Shown: positions 7,966-15,960, numbered from the stretch's first letter. The stretch is DNA of 55,273 nucleotides from Rudaea sp. (GCA_031291055.1 JARLJU010000276.1:1-55273); one strand, 5' to 3'. Notes: generated by a model not told the origin, from the sequence alone. Numbers and translations are program-made.

Positions 7966-8735
7966 TGGCCAAACTCCGCACGATGCGCCTGAATGCCCGC
8001 AGTCGTAAGTTGGTAGTTTCCCTGCGAATCGACATACCAGAGTCTGAACCAATTTTCTCCAACGGCCTTTCGGAATACCGCGCGCCAGCTTTTGTAACGC
8101 TTGTCGGCATTCTCATACCGATTTTCAAAAATGCGGAACGCAAGACGCAGCATCTCACGAGGCAAGCCGACACGATCCGCGTAGGCGAACACTGGGTCAT
8201 CAGTGGGAATGCAATCCTCTTCGTCAGTCAGGCTCTTCACCCAAGAGGAAAAGGTTTGGCCACGTTCGGTTTGCGGTAGGTTCGTACAGGCAGGCAGAAC
8301 TGCGCCTTCCATTTGTCTTGTTTTTGGTTCTTGGTTTCTGGTTGTTGGTTCTTGGTTGGGTGAACGAGTGCGCGCGGGTCGTTCTTTGTTCGTGGCCGAA
8401 TCGTTGACGGATCGTTCTTTCCGCGCCTTTTCCCTTTCGACGGCGACGATCTGGTTTGCTGCCGCACGCTCACGGTATTTCGCGATCTCTTCTTCAACTC
8501 GCTTTTGCACATACGTGTCGCCGACATCGTCAAAGAATTCAGACAAAACGACCTCGACGGCAACGATTTCTTGCTTCGTGCGCGCTCTTGCCTGTCGCAA
8601 TGCTTCATGACGTGTAGGAGGTTTTTCGGCGTCGTAGTAAGCATCCAAGATAAGGTTGTAGACGCCGTGTTCGAGCGCGCTCAGGTGGCCGGCTTTTTTG
8701 GCGTAGTCGCCGATGTTGCGTTTGTAGTAGTGCAT
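7962..8735 (-). CDS. DUF1376 phage-type protein
   Basis: A 257-residue protein starting MHYYKRNIGDYAKKAG, the normal N-terminus of DUF1376 proteins, which is why I preferred the ATG at 8735 over the longer frames beginning at 8849 or 8957. The DUF1376 domain covers about residues 1-100 (LEHGVYNLILDAYYDAEKPP; later VQKRVEEEIAKYRERAAANQ). A low-complexity linker rich in Lys, Asn, Pro and Thr follows (about 110-155). The C-terminal part (FAYADRVGLPREMLRLAF, KRYKSWRAVFRKAVGENWF) resembles the DNA-binding tail of phage replication initiators. DUF1376 genes commonly lie in the replication region of prophages and satellites. The stop overlaps the start of the next gene by four bases. Confidence 0.8.
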   Translation of the reverse strand: MHYYKRNIGDYAKKAGHLSALEHGVYNLILDAYYDAEKPPTRHEALRQARARTKQEIVAVEVVLSEFFDDVGDTYVQKRVEEEIAKYRERAAANQIVAVEREKARKERSVNDSATNKERPARTRSPNQEPTTRNQEPKTRQMEGAVLPACTNLPQTERGQTFSSWVKSLTDEEDCIPTDDPVFAYADRVGLPREMLRLAFRIFENRYENADKRYKSWRAVFRKAVGENWFRLWYVDSQGNYQLTTAGIQAHRAEFGQ

Positions 8736-8961
8736 TTCGCCCACCGCTATAGGTTCACTGTTCTCGGGACAGGAATCACCATTGCCAAAAATCTGTTTAA
8801 TGAGTTTTGTAGTGGGATAACTGCCACGGAGGGAGGAGTCGATGACCATTTGGCCGTGTCTTTTACCCGCAAGCGAAATAAAGGGGTTGGTGGCAAATGC
8901 ACATTGGACCGACGCGCGAAGTACAACCGAAGCTGCCGAGCCAAGGAGAAGGCGCACACGT

Positions 8962-9198
8962 TCAAACGTCCTCCTTCACTAAGCGGCTTGAGTCTCGGAT
9001 AGCCAATTTCGCCTGTACCCAAGCATCGATCTCGGATTCGAGCCAGCGACTTGAAAAACCGTCTTTGATCGGGAGGGGAAAGGTTGGGGGGTCCGTGCGT
9101 ATTGACGCGTAAATCGACGTGCGGCTTTTCGATGTACGGCGAATCACCTCTTGAAGAGGAAGTAGACGCAAACAGTGGTGCGTAGGAGCGAGAGTCAC
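8962..9198 (-). CDS. alpA: AlpA-family transcriptional regulator
   Basis: A 78-residue MerR-like winged-helix protein of the AlpA (Phage_AlpA) family. The pattern LRLLPLQEVIRRTSKSRTSIY (helix-turn-helix), then PPTFPLPIKDGFSSRWLESEIDAWVQAK, is diagnostic. AlpA proteins of P4-like elements activate excision or late functions. It lies between the integrase side and the replication-like genes, as in many integrative islands. A gap of 226 bases separates it from the DUF1376 start. Confidence 0.88.
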   Translation of the reverse strand: MTLAPTHHCLRLLPLQEVIRRTSKSRTSIYASIRTDPPTFPLPIKDGFSSRWLESEIDAWVQAKLAIRDSSRLVKEDV

Positions 9199-9300
9199 TA
9201 GATAGTCCCTTAGACTTCGGCGGGATGCCGAGGGACATGAGACTCTTTTTGTTTTGCCAGGTCACCGCAGTTGCGGTGACTCGTGACTAGTTGCGGGAAC

Positions 9301-10008
9301 TCATTCTTCTGGTGGCCGAAGAGAAGTGCCGGCGACGTTTACGGCCCGCGGAAATAGGGATTCTAGATTGCGTCTACTGATGCCTTCGGCAGCCCCATAA
9401 CGACTCACAAGCAATTCGATCAGGGCATCTTGTTTCTTAAAGTCTCCTCCGTCAGGAGACAGAAGCAGTGCGCGCATTGCTGCTATTACTCGCAAGTAGC
9501 CGTTCTCTGCGCGCGGATGTATTTGCTGCTTTTCGCTCTCTGTCGAAGATTTTAGGAACACGTGTTCGGGACCGATAACGGTGGCTGATGGCTGATAGAG
9601 GTAGCCTTCATATTCACTGCCTGGTCCGCCTTGCGCGACAACTTCGCAAATAAGGTTGTCGTTGCCGTCACAGATACCCACCCACTGTCGGTCTAACGGC
9701 TGCGGCCCAAGCGACAATATTTTTGAAACCAAGGTCGTTTCCAGTTCAACCCACCCTTGCAATGTATATCTCGGCATCCGAGGAACGCGTTCAGCAAAAA
9801 AAGAGGTGCCGTGATCTTGCCAGTAGATATCCGGAAACGTTCTCCCATCCCACGCGGGCAAAAACTCGCTCTGCGTTCCGAACGCCTGCTCTTGCGCTAA
9901 GAATGCAAAGCAAGGAAGTTGCGCGGATAGAATTCTGGCTCGGAGGACGGCCTCAGTAATTTTCAGTTCCTTCGCTTTGGTCGAGATGTCGAGGAATTCG
10001 CTTGGCAT
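9301..10008 (-). CDS. Hypothetical protein next to integrase
   Basis: This 235-residue soluble protein starts 21 bases after the integrase stop on the same strand, so it is probably cotranscribed. The middle (RYTLQGWVELETTLVSKILSL, YEGYLYQPSATVIGPEHVFL) has no motif I know. The C-terminal 70 residues (ENGYLRVIAAMRALLLSP..., KKQDALIELLVSRYGAAEGIS-RRNLESLFPRA) have the form seen at the end of many small prophage and island proteins: a short helical bundle followed by a helix-turn-helix-like segment. A regulatory role is possible. There is no membrane segment. Confidence 0.65.
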   Translation of the reverse strand: MPSEFLDISTKAKELKITEAVLRARILSAQLPCFAFLAQEQAFGTQSEFLPAWDGRTFPDIYWQDHGTSFFAERVPRMPRYTLQGWVELETTLVSKILSLGPQPLDRQWVGICDGNDNLICEVVAQGGPGSEYEGYLYQPSATVIGPEHVFLKSSTESEKQQIHPRAENGYLRVIAAMRALLLSPDGGDFKKQDALIELLVSRYGAAEGISRRNLESLFPRAVNVAGTSLRPPEE

Positions 10009-10029
10009 GCTTTGGGCGTACGACGATAG

Positions 10030-11274
10030 TTAAACCGCAGCGACGTGACGTTTATTTCCTGAGGGAGCGCGCTGATTGGAAGAAACATTACGTTCACGTT
10101 GAGTATCTATGAAGTCTGCCCAAGCTTGCATCATCTTCCGACGTTCGACTAGGTACGTTGCGCGGTTGTACGCGGCGCGCACTTTGTTGCGTTCCAAATG
10201 CGCGAGCTGCCGTTCGATTACATCGGGATTCCATCCCATTTCGTTTAAACAGGTGCTCGCTAGGGCGCGGAACCCGTGTCCGGTCGCACGGCCGTGATAA
10301 CCCATGCGGTACAGCGCAAAGAGCATCGTGTTCTCGCTGATCGGTTTCAGACCATCATCGTTCGGAAGTAGGAACTGCGACCAGGATGTATAGGTCTGCA
10401 ATTCTTTCAAGGCGTCGATTGTCTGGCGCGCAAGCGGTACGACGTGCGCATCGCCCATCTTCATGCGCTCAGCGGGAATGCGCCATTCCGCGTCGTCGAA
10501 ATTGATCTCCGACCAGAGCGCTCCGCGAAGTTCGCCCGTGCGTACGAACGTCAGCATGAGCAGCCGCAGGCCGATCCGCGTCTCGCTGCGAATGCCGTCG
10601 TAGCTTTCGAGATTTCGCAAAAATTCCGGTATATCTGCGCGCGAGAGGGCGGCGCGATGGACAACTTTTCGTTGCTTGACGACGCCGCTCAGCTCCGACG
10701 CGGGATTGACCGAGCACCGTCCCGTTTGTTTCGCGAACTTGAAAACGCTCGCGCAACGCTGGCCGATGCGCGCCGCCACATCAAGCGCGCCACGAGCCTC
10801 GACCTTGCGCAACACGTCGAGCATATCGGCTATTTGAATCGTCGCCACGTCACGCGAACCAATGGCGGGGAAGGCATCTCGTTCTAAGGAGGTGCGGACT
10901 TTCTTGACATGTTTTTCTGACCAGCTCAATCGCTTCTTTTCAAGCCACTCTTCGGCGATCGATTGAAAGGTGCGCGAGGCTATCGCTTGCGGCTTAGCGG
11001 CTTTGCGCAGCGCGCTCGGGTCTTGCCCATTGCGCACGAGCTTGCGTGCGTCGTCGCGATTTTCGCGCGCGTCGCTCAACGAGACATCGGGATACGTCCC
11101 GAAGGAGAGGAGCTTCTCGCGACCCTCGAACGAGTACTTAAAACGCCAACGTTTCGAGCCGACTGTCGGCACCTCGACGTACAGTCCGCCGCCATCGAAT
11201 AGCTTGTAGGTTTTGTCGCGCGCTTTTGCGTTTCTTACCTGCGTTTCTGACAGCGGCTTTGCCAGTTTCGGCAT
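10030..11274 (-). CDS. int: Site-specific tyrosine integrase (DUF4102/P4 type)
   Basis: A 414-residue integrase that should insert and excise the island at tRNA-Leu. The N-terminal DUF4102 domain (MPKLAKPLSETQVRNAK..., FGTYPDVSLSDARENRDDARK) is followed by the core-binding domain and a full catalytic domain: Arg in LTFVRTGELRGA, His and Arg in GHGFRALAST, a second His region in LAHLERNKV, and the Tyr nucleophile in the RAAYNRATY segment. The ATG at 11274 gives the normal family N-terminus; the longer frame from 11376 would run through the repeats at 11293-11332. The start lies about 170 bases from the tRNA 3' end, the usual position for integrases of this type. It appears intact. Confidence 0.93.
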   Translation of the reverse strand: MPKLAKPLSETQVRNAKARDKTYKLFDGGGLYVEVPTVGSKRWRFKYSFEGREKLLSFGTYPDVSLSDARENRDDARKLVRNGQDPSALRKAAKPQAIASRTFQSIAEEWLEKKRLSWSEKHVKKVRTSLERDAFPAIGSRDVATIQIADMLDVLRKVEARGALDVAARIGQRCASVFKFAKQTGRCSVNPASELSGVVKQRKVVHRAALSRADIPEFLRNLESYDGIRSETRIGLRLLMLTFVRTGELRGALWSEINFDDAEWRIPAERMKMGDAHVVPLARQTIDALKELQTYTSWSQFLLPNDDGLKPISENTMLFALYRMGYHGRATGHGFRALASTCLNEMGWNPDVIERQLAHLERNKVRAAYNRATYLVERRKMMQAWADFIDTQRERNVSSNQRAPSGNKRHVAAV

Positions 11275-11292
11275 CGGAATCGAACCCGGAAT

Positions 11293-11332
11293 GTACCCCA
11301 ACGACGGGGCGGAGTACCCCAAAAGTACCCCG
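11293..11332. repeat. Three GTACCCC repeats, possible integrase arm sites
   Basis: GTACCCC occurs at 11293-11299, 11314-11320 and 11325-11331, between the integrase start and the tRNA. A related TACCCCGAA is at 1129-1137, just inside the left att. Short repeats on the element side of both att sites fit arm-type binding sites, but that is inference. Confidence 0.4.
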
Positions 11333-11377
11333 AAGAACTGCCGGATGCAAGCGCACAGCCTCGAACCCCTCCGCACG

Positions 11378-11394
11378 TAGGAACATTGTTCCTA
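11378..11394. promoter_or_regulatory. Perfect inverted repeat upstream of integrase
   Basis: TAGGAACA (11378-11385), one base, then its exact complement TGTTCCTA (11387-11394). CCGCA/TGCGG outside it extends the symmetry with a two-base bulge. It lies 104 bases upstream of the integrase ATG and looks like an operator for a dimeric regulator. Confidence 0.5.
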
Positions 11395-11446
11395 TGCGGT
11401 TTGAGAGGGTTTATGTGGACTTCTGCGGACAGCTAAGAGAGGGTTG

Positions 11447-11463
11447 CTGGTGCCGGTGGAGGG
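11447..11463. repeat. Attachment site in tRNA 3' end (attR-like)
   Basis: This 17-base segment covers the acceptor-stem 3' strand and encoded CCA of tRNA-Leu plus one flanking base. It is identical to 1041-1057. Integration here keeps the tRNA gene intact. Confidence 0.8.
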
Positions 11464-11534
11464 AATCGAACCCACACTACCTTTCGGTAACCAGATTTTG
11501 AGTCTGGCGCGTCTACCAATTCCGCCACACCGGC
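11448..11534 (-). tRNA. tRNA-Leu (anticodon CAA)
   Basis: An 87-base tRNA gene with a fully paired acceptor stem (GCCGGTG with CACCGGC), encoded CCA, a TTCGATTC T-loop and a long variable arm as expected for class II tRNA-Leu. The anticodon stem CCAGA/TCTGG has the loop CTCAAAA, which gives anticodon CAA and reads UUG. Its 3' end is the integration target of the neighbouring island. Confidence 0.97.
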
Positions 11535-11583
11535 TAATGTGAAACACGCGTTGGGAAAGGCGCGTGTCGAAGGCAGGGCGCGC

Positions 11584-11612
11584 AGTATAAACGAAGTGTG
11601 GCTGTTGGTGAA
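11584..11612 (-). promoter_or_regulatory. Promoter of tRNA-Leu
   Basis: On the minus strand, TTCACC (11607-11612) and TATACT (11584-11589) are separated by 17 bases. The -10 is followed by a GC-rich discriminator (GCGCGCC), the mark of stringently controlled stable-RNA promoters. The predicted start lies about 40 bases before the mature tRNA 5' end. Confidence 0.7.
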
Positions 11613-11681
11613 AAGGGCGGCCCGGGATGGGCGCCTTGTGATCTATGCGGTCAGGGAAGATCGCAATGACCCGCCGAAAAA

Positions 11682-12290
11682 TCAGTGCGTCGCATCCAGC
11701 GCCAACTGGCGCTGGTCGCGACGATACCAGTGATCGGCGAGGGGATTGAACACTGAGCACTGCGTCATCGCGCCGCGGTAGATGTGCAGGGTCACGGCAA
11801 TGGCGTCGCTGCTGGGATTGCGGATGGTGTGAAACTCGTGTGGCGGAATCAGGCTGCCGGCCGAGCCGGGGCCGACATGCATCGTGCCGCGAGGCTCGAA
11901 CCGGTAGCGATCGTCGTGGTGTTCGGTCAGTTCGTAGGGTGTGATTTCGAGCGCGCCCTGCCAGACCCCTTCCACGCACCACATGCCGGCGTGATCGTGG
12001 ATCAGCGTGCCCTGGCCGGGGCCCCAGGTCATGGCGATGACGCAATAGCCATGCGCCTCGCTGCGATACAGTTCGCGGCGCGCATAGTGATCGGCTGCGC
12101 CTTCGAACACGCATTCGGGCAGTTTGACGTCCGGATCGCGGATCAGGCGACACAGCGAATCGCGCAGTTCGTTGGTGATCTGCGTGTCGCAGTCGCGGCA
12201 GACCGCGCGATCGACGGCATCGACGAGCTTGCGGCAACCGGGAAATTCGAGAGCGAGCATGAAACTGGCGTCCGGAGGACTTTGTTGCAC
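11682..12290 (-). CDS. Cysteine dioxygenase-family thiol dioxygenase
   Basis: A 202-residue cupin of the cysteine dioxygenase type I family, which oxidises a thiol such as cysteine or 3-mercaptopropionate to the sulfinate using Fe(II) and O2. The iron-binding motif HDH is in GTLIHDHAGMWCVEG and the third ligand is in IPPHEFHTI. The C-terminal IYRGAMTQCSVFNP is also family-typical. Bacterial members differ in substrate, which cannot be read from sequence by eye. The gene lies five bases downstream of the serine O-succinyltransferase on the same strand, so the two are probably cotranscribed and both act in sulfur amino acid metabolism. The start at 12290 lacks a strong check; Met11 is possible. 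Confidence 0.82.
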   Translation of the reverse strand: MQQSPPDASFMLALEFPGCRKLVDAVDRAVCRDCDTQITNELRDSLCRLIRDPDVKLPECVFEGAADHYARRELYRSEAHGYCVIAMTWGPGQGTLIHDHAGMWCVEGVWQGALEITPYELTEHHDDRYRFEPRGTMHVGPGSAGSLIPPHEFHTIRNPSSDAIAVTLHIYRGAMTQCSVFNPLADHWYRRDQRQLALDATH

Positions 12291-12295
12291 GCAGT

Positions 12296-13396
12296 TTACA
12301 GCCGCGCGAGAAATCGTGCGATGGCCGCGCCAAAACGGGGAATATCGACCAGGAACGCGTCATGGCCCTGAGGCGAATCCAGCGGCACGAATTCTACCCC
12401 GGCGCCCGTCGCCCGCAGGCCGTCGGCGATCTCCTGCTGCTGCGACAATGGAAACAGGATGTCGGTCGATACTCCGATGACCAGGGCACGTTCGACGCGG
12501 ACGCGAGTCAGCCCCAGGGCAACGCTGCCGTTGCCGTACTCGGCCACGTCAAACCAGTCGCTGGCGCGCGACAGATACAGATAGCAGTTGGGATCGAAGC
12601 TGCGAACGAATTTGCGCGCATGACCGACCAGGTAGGATTCGACCGCGAACTCTGCGCCGAACGGTTCTTCTTCGCGCGCCTCGGGGTCCAGACGGATGCG
12701 CGCAAAGCGGCCGACCCATTCCATCGCCGAACGATAGGTGATCACGCCGAGCTTGCGCGCGATCGACATGCCGGCTTCAGGGTAGTGCTCGTCGTCGTAG
12801 TCGCCCTCGCGCCAGTTGGGGTCCAGCCGGATTGCCTCGCGTTGCAGGGAACGGATCGCGATCGCGAACGGCTGTGCCTGCGGCGCGGTGGAAATGCTGA
12901 CATGCGTGCGTGCACTGCCGGGATGCAGGACCAGGTAGCCCAGCGCGCTCATGCCACCCATCGAGTTGCCGATCAGGCAGGCCAGCCGGTCGATGCCGAG
13001 ATGCGCCACCAGCGCGTGGCTGGCGTTGGCGACATCTTCCAGCGCCAGCTCGGGGAAGTCCAATTTATATACTTTTCCGCTGGCCGGATCGATCGATGCC
13101 GGCCCGGTCGAGCCCTTGCAGCTGCCCAGCGAGTTGGCGCAGATCACGAACCAGCGATTCGTGTCGATGGGCTTGCCTGGGCCGAGCATTTCTTCCCACC
13201 ATCCCGGTGACGGATCGCCGCTGTTCGAGGCAGCGTGCGCGCCGGGTGACAGGCCGGTAAGGATGAAGATCGCGTTGTCGCGCGCCGCGTTGAGCACGCC
13301 CCAGGTTTCGTACGCCAGCCGTGCGCCATTCAGCGCACCACCGCGCTTCATCGGAAACGGCGAGGGCAGATCGAAGCATTGCAGGGCGTCGGGCAT
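12296..13396 (-). CDS. Serine O-succinyltransferase (MetX family)
   Basis: A 366-residue alpha/beta-hydrolase acyltransferase. Nucleophile Ser145 is in LIGNSMGGMSALGYL, Asp312 in VSTDILFP and His345 in SPQGHDAF. The SCKGSTGPASIDP motif and the GNSMGG (rather than GGSMGG) elbow match the Xanthomonadales branch of the MetX family. That branch has been shown to be a serine O-succinyltransferase feeding cysteine synthesis, rather than a homoserine O-acetyltransferase. The companion thiol dioxygenase gene fits a cysteine role. Pipelines may call this homoserine O-acetyltransferase; I prefer serine succinylation at about 70:30. It is divergent from the methyltransferase gene at 13499, with about 100 bases between for both promoters. 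Confidence 0.85.
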   Translation of the reverse strand: MPDALQCFDLPSPFPMKRGGALNGARLAYETWGVLNAARDNAIFILTGLSPGAHAASNSGDPSPGWWEEMLGPGKPIDTNRWFVICANSLGSCKGSTGPASIDPASGKVYKLDFPELALEDVANASHALVAHLGIDRLACLIGNSMGGMSALGYLVLHPGSARTHVSISTAPQAQPFAIAIRSLQREAIRLDPNWREGDYDDEHYPEAGMSIARKLGVITYRSAMEWVGRFARIRLDPEAREEEPFGAEFAVESYLVGHARKFVRSFDPNCYLYLSRASDWFDVAEYGNGSVALGLTRVRVERALVIGVSTDILFPLSQQQEIADGLRATGAGVEFVPLDSPQGHDAFLVDIPRFGAAIARFLARL

Positions 13397-13498
13397 GCGG
13401 CGACAGGATGTGCAGGTGTGACGAGCTTATACTGTGTGTCACGGATGCGCCAAGGTGCGGGTGCAGACGCGTTTTCAGCACGTCATGACAGTAATGCG

Positions 13499-14170
13499 AT
13501 GTTCGCCAACTCACGCAGGATCGAAAGTACCCAGAGTTCGCCGCACCCGCGATTGAACGAAATAGTGCGCAAGCACCTGACCGAGCCGTATCGGCGTCGT
13601 CCCAGCGCCGCAGGTCGAGCAGCCGTTGCCGCTGTCGCAGACAGGCTTGCACTCGCGCCGTTCATCCTCGATGCTGGCTGCGGCACCGGCGCGAGCACCG
13701 TTGCGCTGGCGCATGCATTCCCGGGTCGATGGGTGCTGGGTGTAGACAAATCGGCCGTCCGGCTGGCGACCGGACTGCGCCTGATCGACGGTAGCGCCGC
13801 ACCGGCCAACGCGCTGCTGCTGCATTGTGAACTTGTGGACTTCTGGCAGCTTGCCGCCGCTGCCGGTCTGCGTTGCGAGCGGCAGTTCCTGCTTTATCCG
13901 AATCCATGGCCGAAGCCGGAGTACCTCAAGCGTCGCTGGCATGCGCATCCGGTGCTGCCGGCGCTGCTGGCCGTCGGTGGCAGCATCGAACTGCGCACCA
14001 ACTGGCAGGTCTACGCCGAAGAATTCGCCGAAGGGTTGCGCTTGTCGGGCGTGGTTGCGTGCGTGCAAAGGATGGAAGCGGAAAATCCCTTGACGCCCTT
14101 CGAGCGCAAATACGCGGCGTCGGGTCATGCGCTGTGGCGCGTCGAGGCACCCCTCAGCAATGCGCGATGA
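13499..14170 (+). CDS. TrmB-like SAM-dependent methyltransferase
   Basis: A 223-residue Rossmann-fold methyltransferase. Motif I is ILDAGCGTGASTVALA; the segment FLLYPNPWPKPEYLKRRWHAHP is the signature of tRNA (guanine-46-N7) methyltransferases, in which PDPWPKKRHHKRR is usual. It is shorter and more divergent than canonical TrmB, so it may be a second paralogue with another RNA substrate. I chose ATG 13499 (MFANSRRIEST); earlier in-frame ATGs would extend into the divergent promoter region. Its 3' end overlaps the convergent glycosylase gene by 17 bases. Confidence 0.78.
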   Translation: MFANSRRIESTQSSPHPRLNEIVRKHLTEPYRRRPSAAGRAAVAAVADRLALAPFILDAGCGTGASTVALAHAFPGRWVLGVDKSAVRLATGLRLIDGSAAPANALLLHCELVDFWQLAAAAGLRCERQFLLYPNPWPKPEYLKRRWHAHPVLPALLAVGGSIELRTNWQVYAEEFAEGLRLSGVVACVQRMEAENPLTPFERKYAASGHALWRVEAPLSNAR

Positions 14171-14657
14171 TTTTCCATTTCTCGATCTTCTGGCCGAGTG
14201 TGCAAACGTTCCTGCCGGGAATCGGGCTTGTCGAGGGTAGCGGGATCAGCCGGTGCGCGCAAAGGAGCTGTGGAACAACAAGTCGGCGCACGCTGCGCTC
14301 GAACAGGCGCGCCGCCGCACCTCCGTTGAACACGATGGTGCGCACGGCCGGGGCGCGCTCGAACAGCGGGGCGAAATCGTTGGGCACGGCGTTCTTGATG
14401 GCGGCATCCAGGCTGCCCGGTCTGTCAGCTCGCTGGATCACATCCCAGAGTGCAATTCCGTGATCCCTGAGAAATGACAGCCGGCTGGCGTAGTCCGCAT
14501 CCACGGTTGCGTCGTGGATGCGGGCGAGGATGGTCCAGAACTGATTGCGCGGATTGGCGTAGTACTGCTGCAGCCGCAGGGACTCATCGCCCGGCAGACT
14601 GCCCAGGACGAGGACCCGGGAATCCGGCCACAGGATTGGCGCCAGGCCATGCTTCAT
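14154..14657 (-). CDS. DNA-deoxyinosine glycosylase (UDG superfamily)
   Basis: A 167-residue protein of the family 6-type uracil-DNA glycosylase superfamily, which excises deaminated bases, mainly hypoxanthine. The N-terminal motif GSLPGDESLRLQQYYANPRNQFW supplies the catalytic Asn region, and LIPLPSTSPI near the C-terminus is the DNA-binding motif II (usually LPSTSPAN). The length is normal. Its 3' end overlaps the convergent methyltransferase gene by 17 bases. It lies 37 bases upstream of... the ccmI stop on the same strand side, so it may be read through from the ccm operon in the opposite spacing sense; no dedicated terminator is seen between them. Confidence 0.85.
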   Translation of the reverse strand: MKHGLAPILWPDSRVLVLGSLPGDESLRLQQYYANPRNQFWTILARIHDATVDADYASRLSFLRDHGIALWDVIQRADRPGSLDAAIKNAVPNDFAPLFERAPAVRTIVFNGGAAARLFERSVRRLVVPQLLCAHRLIPLPSTSPIPGRNVCTLGQKIEKWKIIAHC

Positions 14658-14694
14658 GCCGGCGGTTCCCGATTTGCGCGCTGTTCCGGCGCGG

Positions 14695-15960
14695 TCAGGG
14701 GACGACCTGGTCGATCGTCAACGCGACCGGTGCCGTCGAGTTGACGTCCATCGGCTTCGACAGTGTCTGCAGATCGCCGCTTTGTGCAATCGCGTTGCCG
14801 GATCTGGATACGCGTGCGCCGATGACCACTTGTGGAAATTGCGACAGTTTCATCGTCGGCAGCATGCCCATGCCATCGGTCAGTACGACGGTCGTCGGCA
14901 GCTTGCTGGCCTGCATGCGCTGGATCGCCAGCGGCATCGGCGGCCCATTCGCGGCCTTGGCGTAGATGAACAACACGTCGCCTGGCGCAAGCTTGTCCCT
15001 GAGCTTCGGGTCGAGCGTCACATTCACGGTCAGATGCGGGCCGGCCGCGTCGCCGGCGGCAGGCGTCGCTGTAGCAGTTGCGGCAGCCGGCGCGGTTTCG
15101 GCAGCTTCATTGCCAGCGGTTTCCTCGTCTTCGGGCGGTGCGCGCCCGTCGCGCGCGGCCTCGGCGGTGGCAATCTGGTGCTGCACCGATTGCACGACAT
15201 CCGAACCTTTCGGCAGCACGGTGAGCAGGCGCTTCCAGGTCGCGATTGCGGAATCGTATTTTTTCGCCTGGTAGTCGCCGATGCCGATCAGCCACAGTCC
15301 ACGTTGATTGTCGGGTGCGGTCTTCAATGCCTTTTCCAGCAACACGCGCGGCTCGCCGTCGAGGCGGCGCGATTCGCCGGCCAGGGCCAGCGCCTCGGCA
15401 TAGGCGACGGTCACATCCGGATCGTCCGGGGACAGGTCATAGGCGTGCTTGAGCGCATCGCGCGCGTCGGCGAAGCGCTCGGTCGCCTCGTAGGCGCGGC
15501 CGAGCAGGGTCCAGCCCTCGACATCGTTGGGATTCTGCTTGAGTTTTTCGGCAAGTTTGGTGATCGCCTGCTGCATGTCCTGGCTGTGATCTGCCGGAGC
15601 CTGCGCACCCGCCGCGCTGGCGGCGGCAGGATCGACCGCTCGCGGTTCGCCGACAACGCGATACAGCACAATCGCGCTGGCCGGCAGCAGCAGCGCGATC
15701 GCCAGTGCCACGAAGTAGCCGGAGCGCGGTGCCTGCGTCGGCGTGTCGATCGCACCCAGCACCTGCTCGCCGAGCGCGGTGCGCTTGGTTGCGTATTCGC
15801 TGTCGTTGAGGATGCCCGAGGCGTGTGCCTGCTTGAGCGCCTTCAACTGTCTTTGCGCCAGCGCTGCCGGATCCGATCCGCGTCCGCGCAACAACGTGGG
15901 CAGCACGAAAGCCAGAGCCGCGGCCAGCATGATCGCGGCGAATATCACGAATGCGATCAT
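14695..15960 (-). CDS. ccmI: Cytochrome c maturation protein CcmI
   Basis: A 421-residue chaperone that delivers apocytochrome c to the CcmF/H haem ligation complex. It has two N-terminal membrane helices (about 1-20 and 80-102) around a cytoplasmic loop with a leucine-zipper-like segment, then periplasmic TPR repeats (about 125-270, e.g. NPNDVEGWTLLGRAYEATER), an acidic Ala/Thr-rich linker and a C-terminal beta domain (LTVNVTLDPKLRDKLAPGDVLFIYAKA). The start is fixed by the TAATG overlap with ccmH. Much longer frames upstream are shadows. It is the last gene of the ccm block. Confidence 0.93.
   Translation of the reverse strand: MIAFVIFAAIMLAAALAFVLPTLLRGRGSDPAALAQRQLKALKQAHASGILNDSEYATKRTALGEQVLGAIDTPTQAPRSGYFVALAIALLLPASAIVLYRVVGEPRAVDPAAASAAGAQAPADHSQDMQQAITKLAEKLKQNPNDVEGWTLLGRAYEATERFADARDALKHAYDLSPDDPDVTVAYAEALALAGESRRLDGEPRVLLEKALKTAPDNQRGLWLIGIGDYQAKKYDSAIATWKRLLTVLPKGSDVVQSVQHQIATAEAARDGRAPPEDEETAGNEAAETAPAAATATATPAAGDAAGPHLTVNVTLDPKLRDKLAPGDVLFIYAKAANGPPMPLAIQRMQASKLPTTVVLTDGMGMLPTMKLSQFPQVVIGARVSRSGNAIAQSGDLQTLSKPMDVNSTAPVALTIDQVVP

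Larger units (their letters stand above)
1041..11463. mobile_element. Integrated genomic island at tRNA-Leu(CAA)
   Basis: The element is bounded by the 17-base direct repeats at 1041-1057 and 11447-11463, with the integrase gene just inside the tRNA end. Cargo reads leftwards: integrase, hypothetical protein, AlpA, DUF1376 protein, hypothetical protein, capsid protein, McrA-type HNH nuclease, CD-NTase, Cap15-like effector, MltR-like protein and membrane protein. By eye the defence half has clearly lower GC and different codon use than the flanking core genome. No terminase, portal, protease or tail gene is visible, so this is not a complete prophage. It resembles a phage satellite or a decayed prophage carrying a defence cargo. 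Confidence 0.8.

Noticed and set aside
8747..9265. 172-codon minus-strand frame overlapping alpA
   Set aside because: It overlaps the recognisable AlpA gene in another frame and has no motif.
1041..11463. Complete prophage
   Set aside because: Only capsid, AlpA and DUF1376-type genes are phage-like; packaging, tail and lysis genes are not visible.
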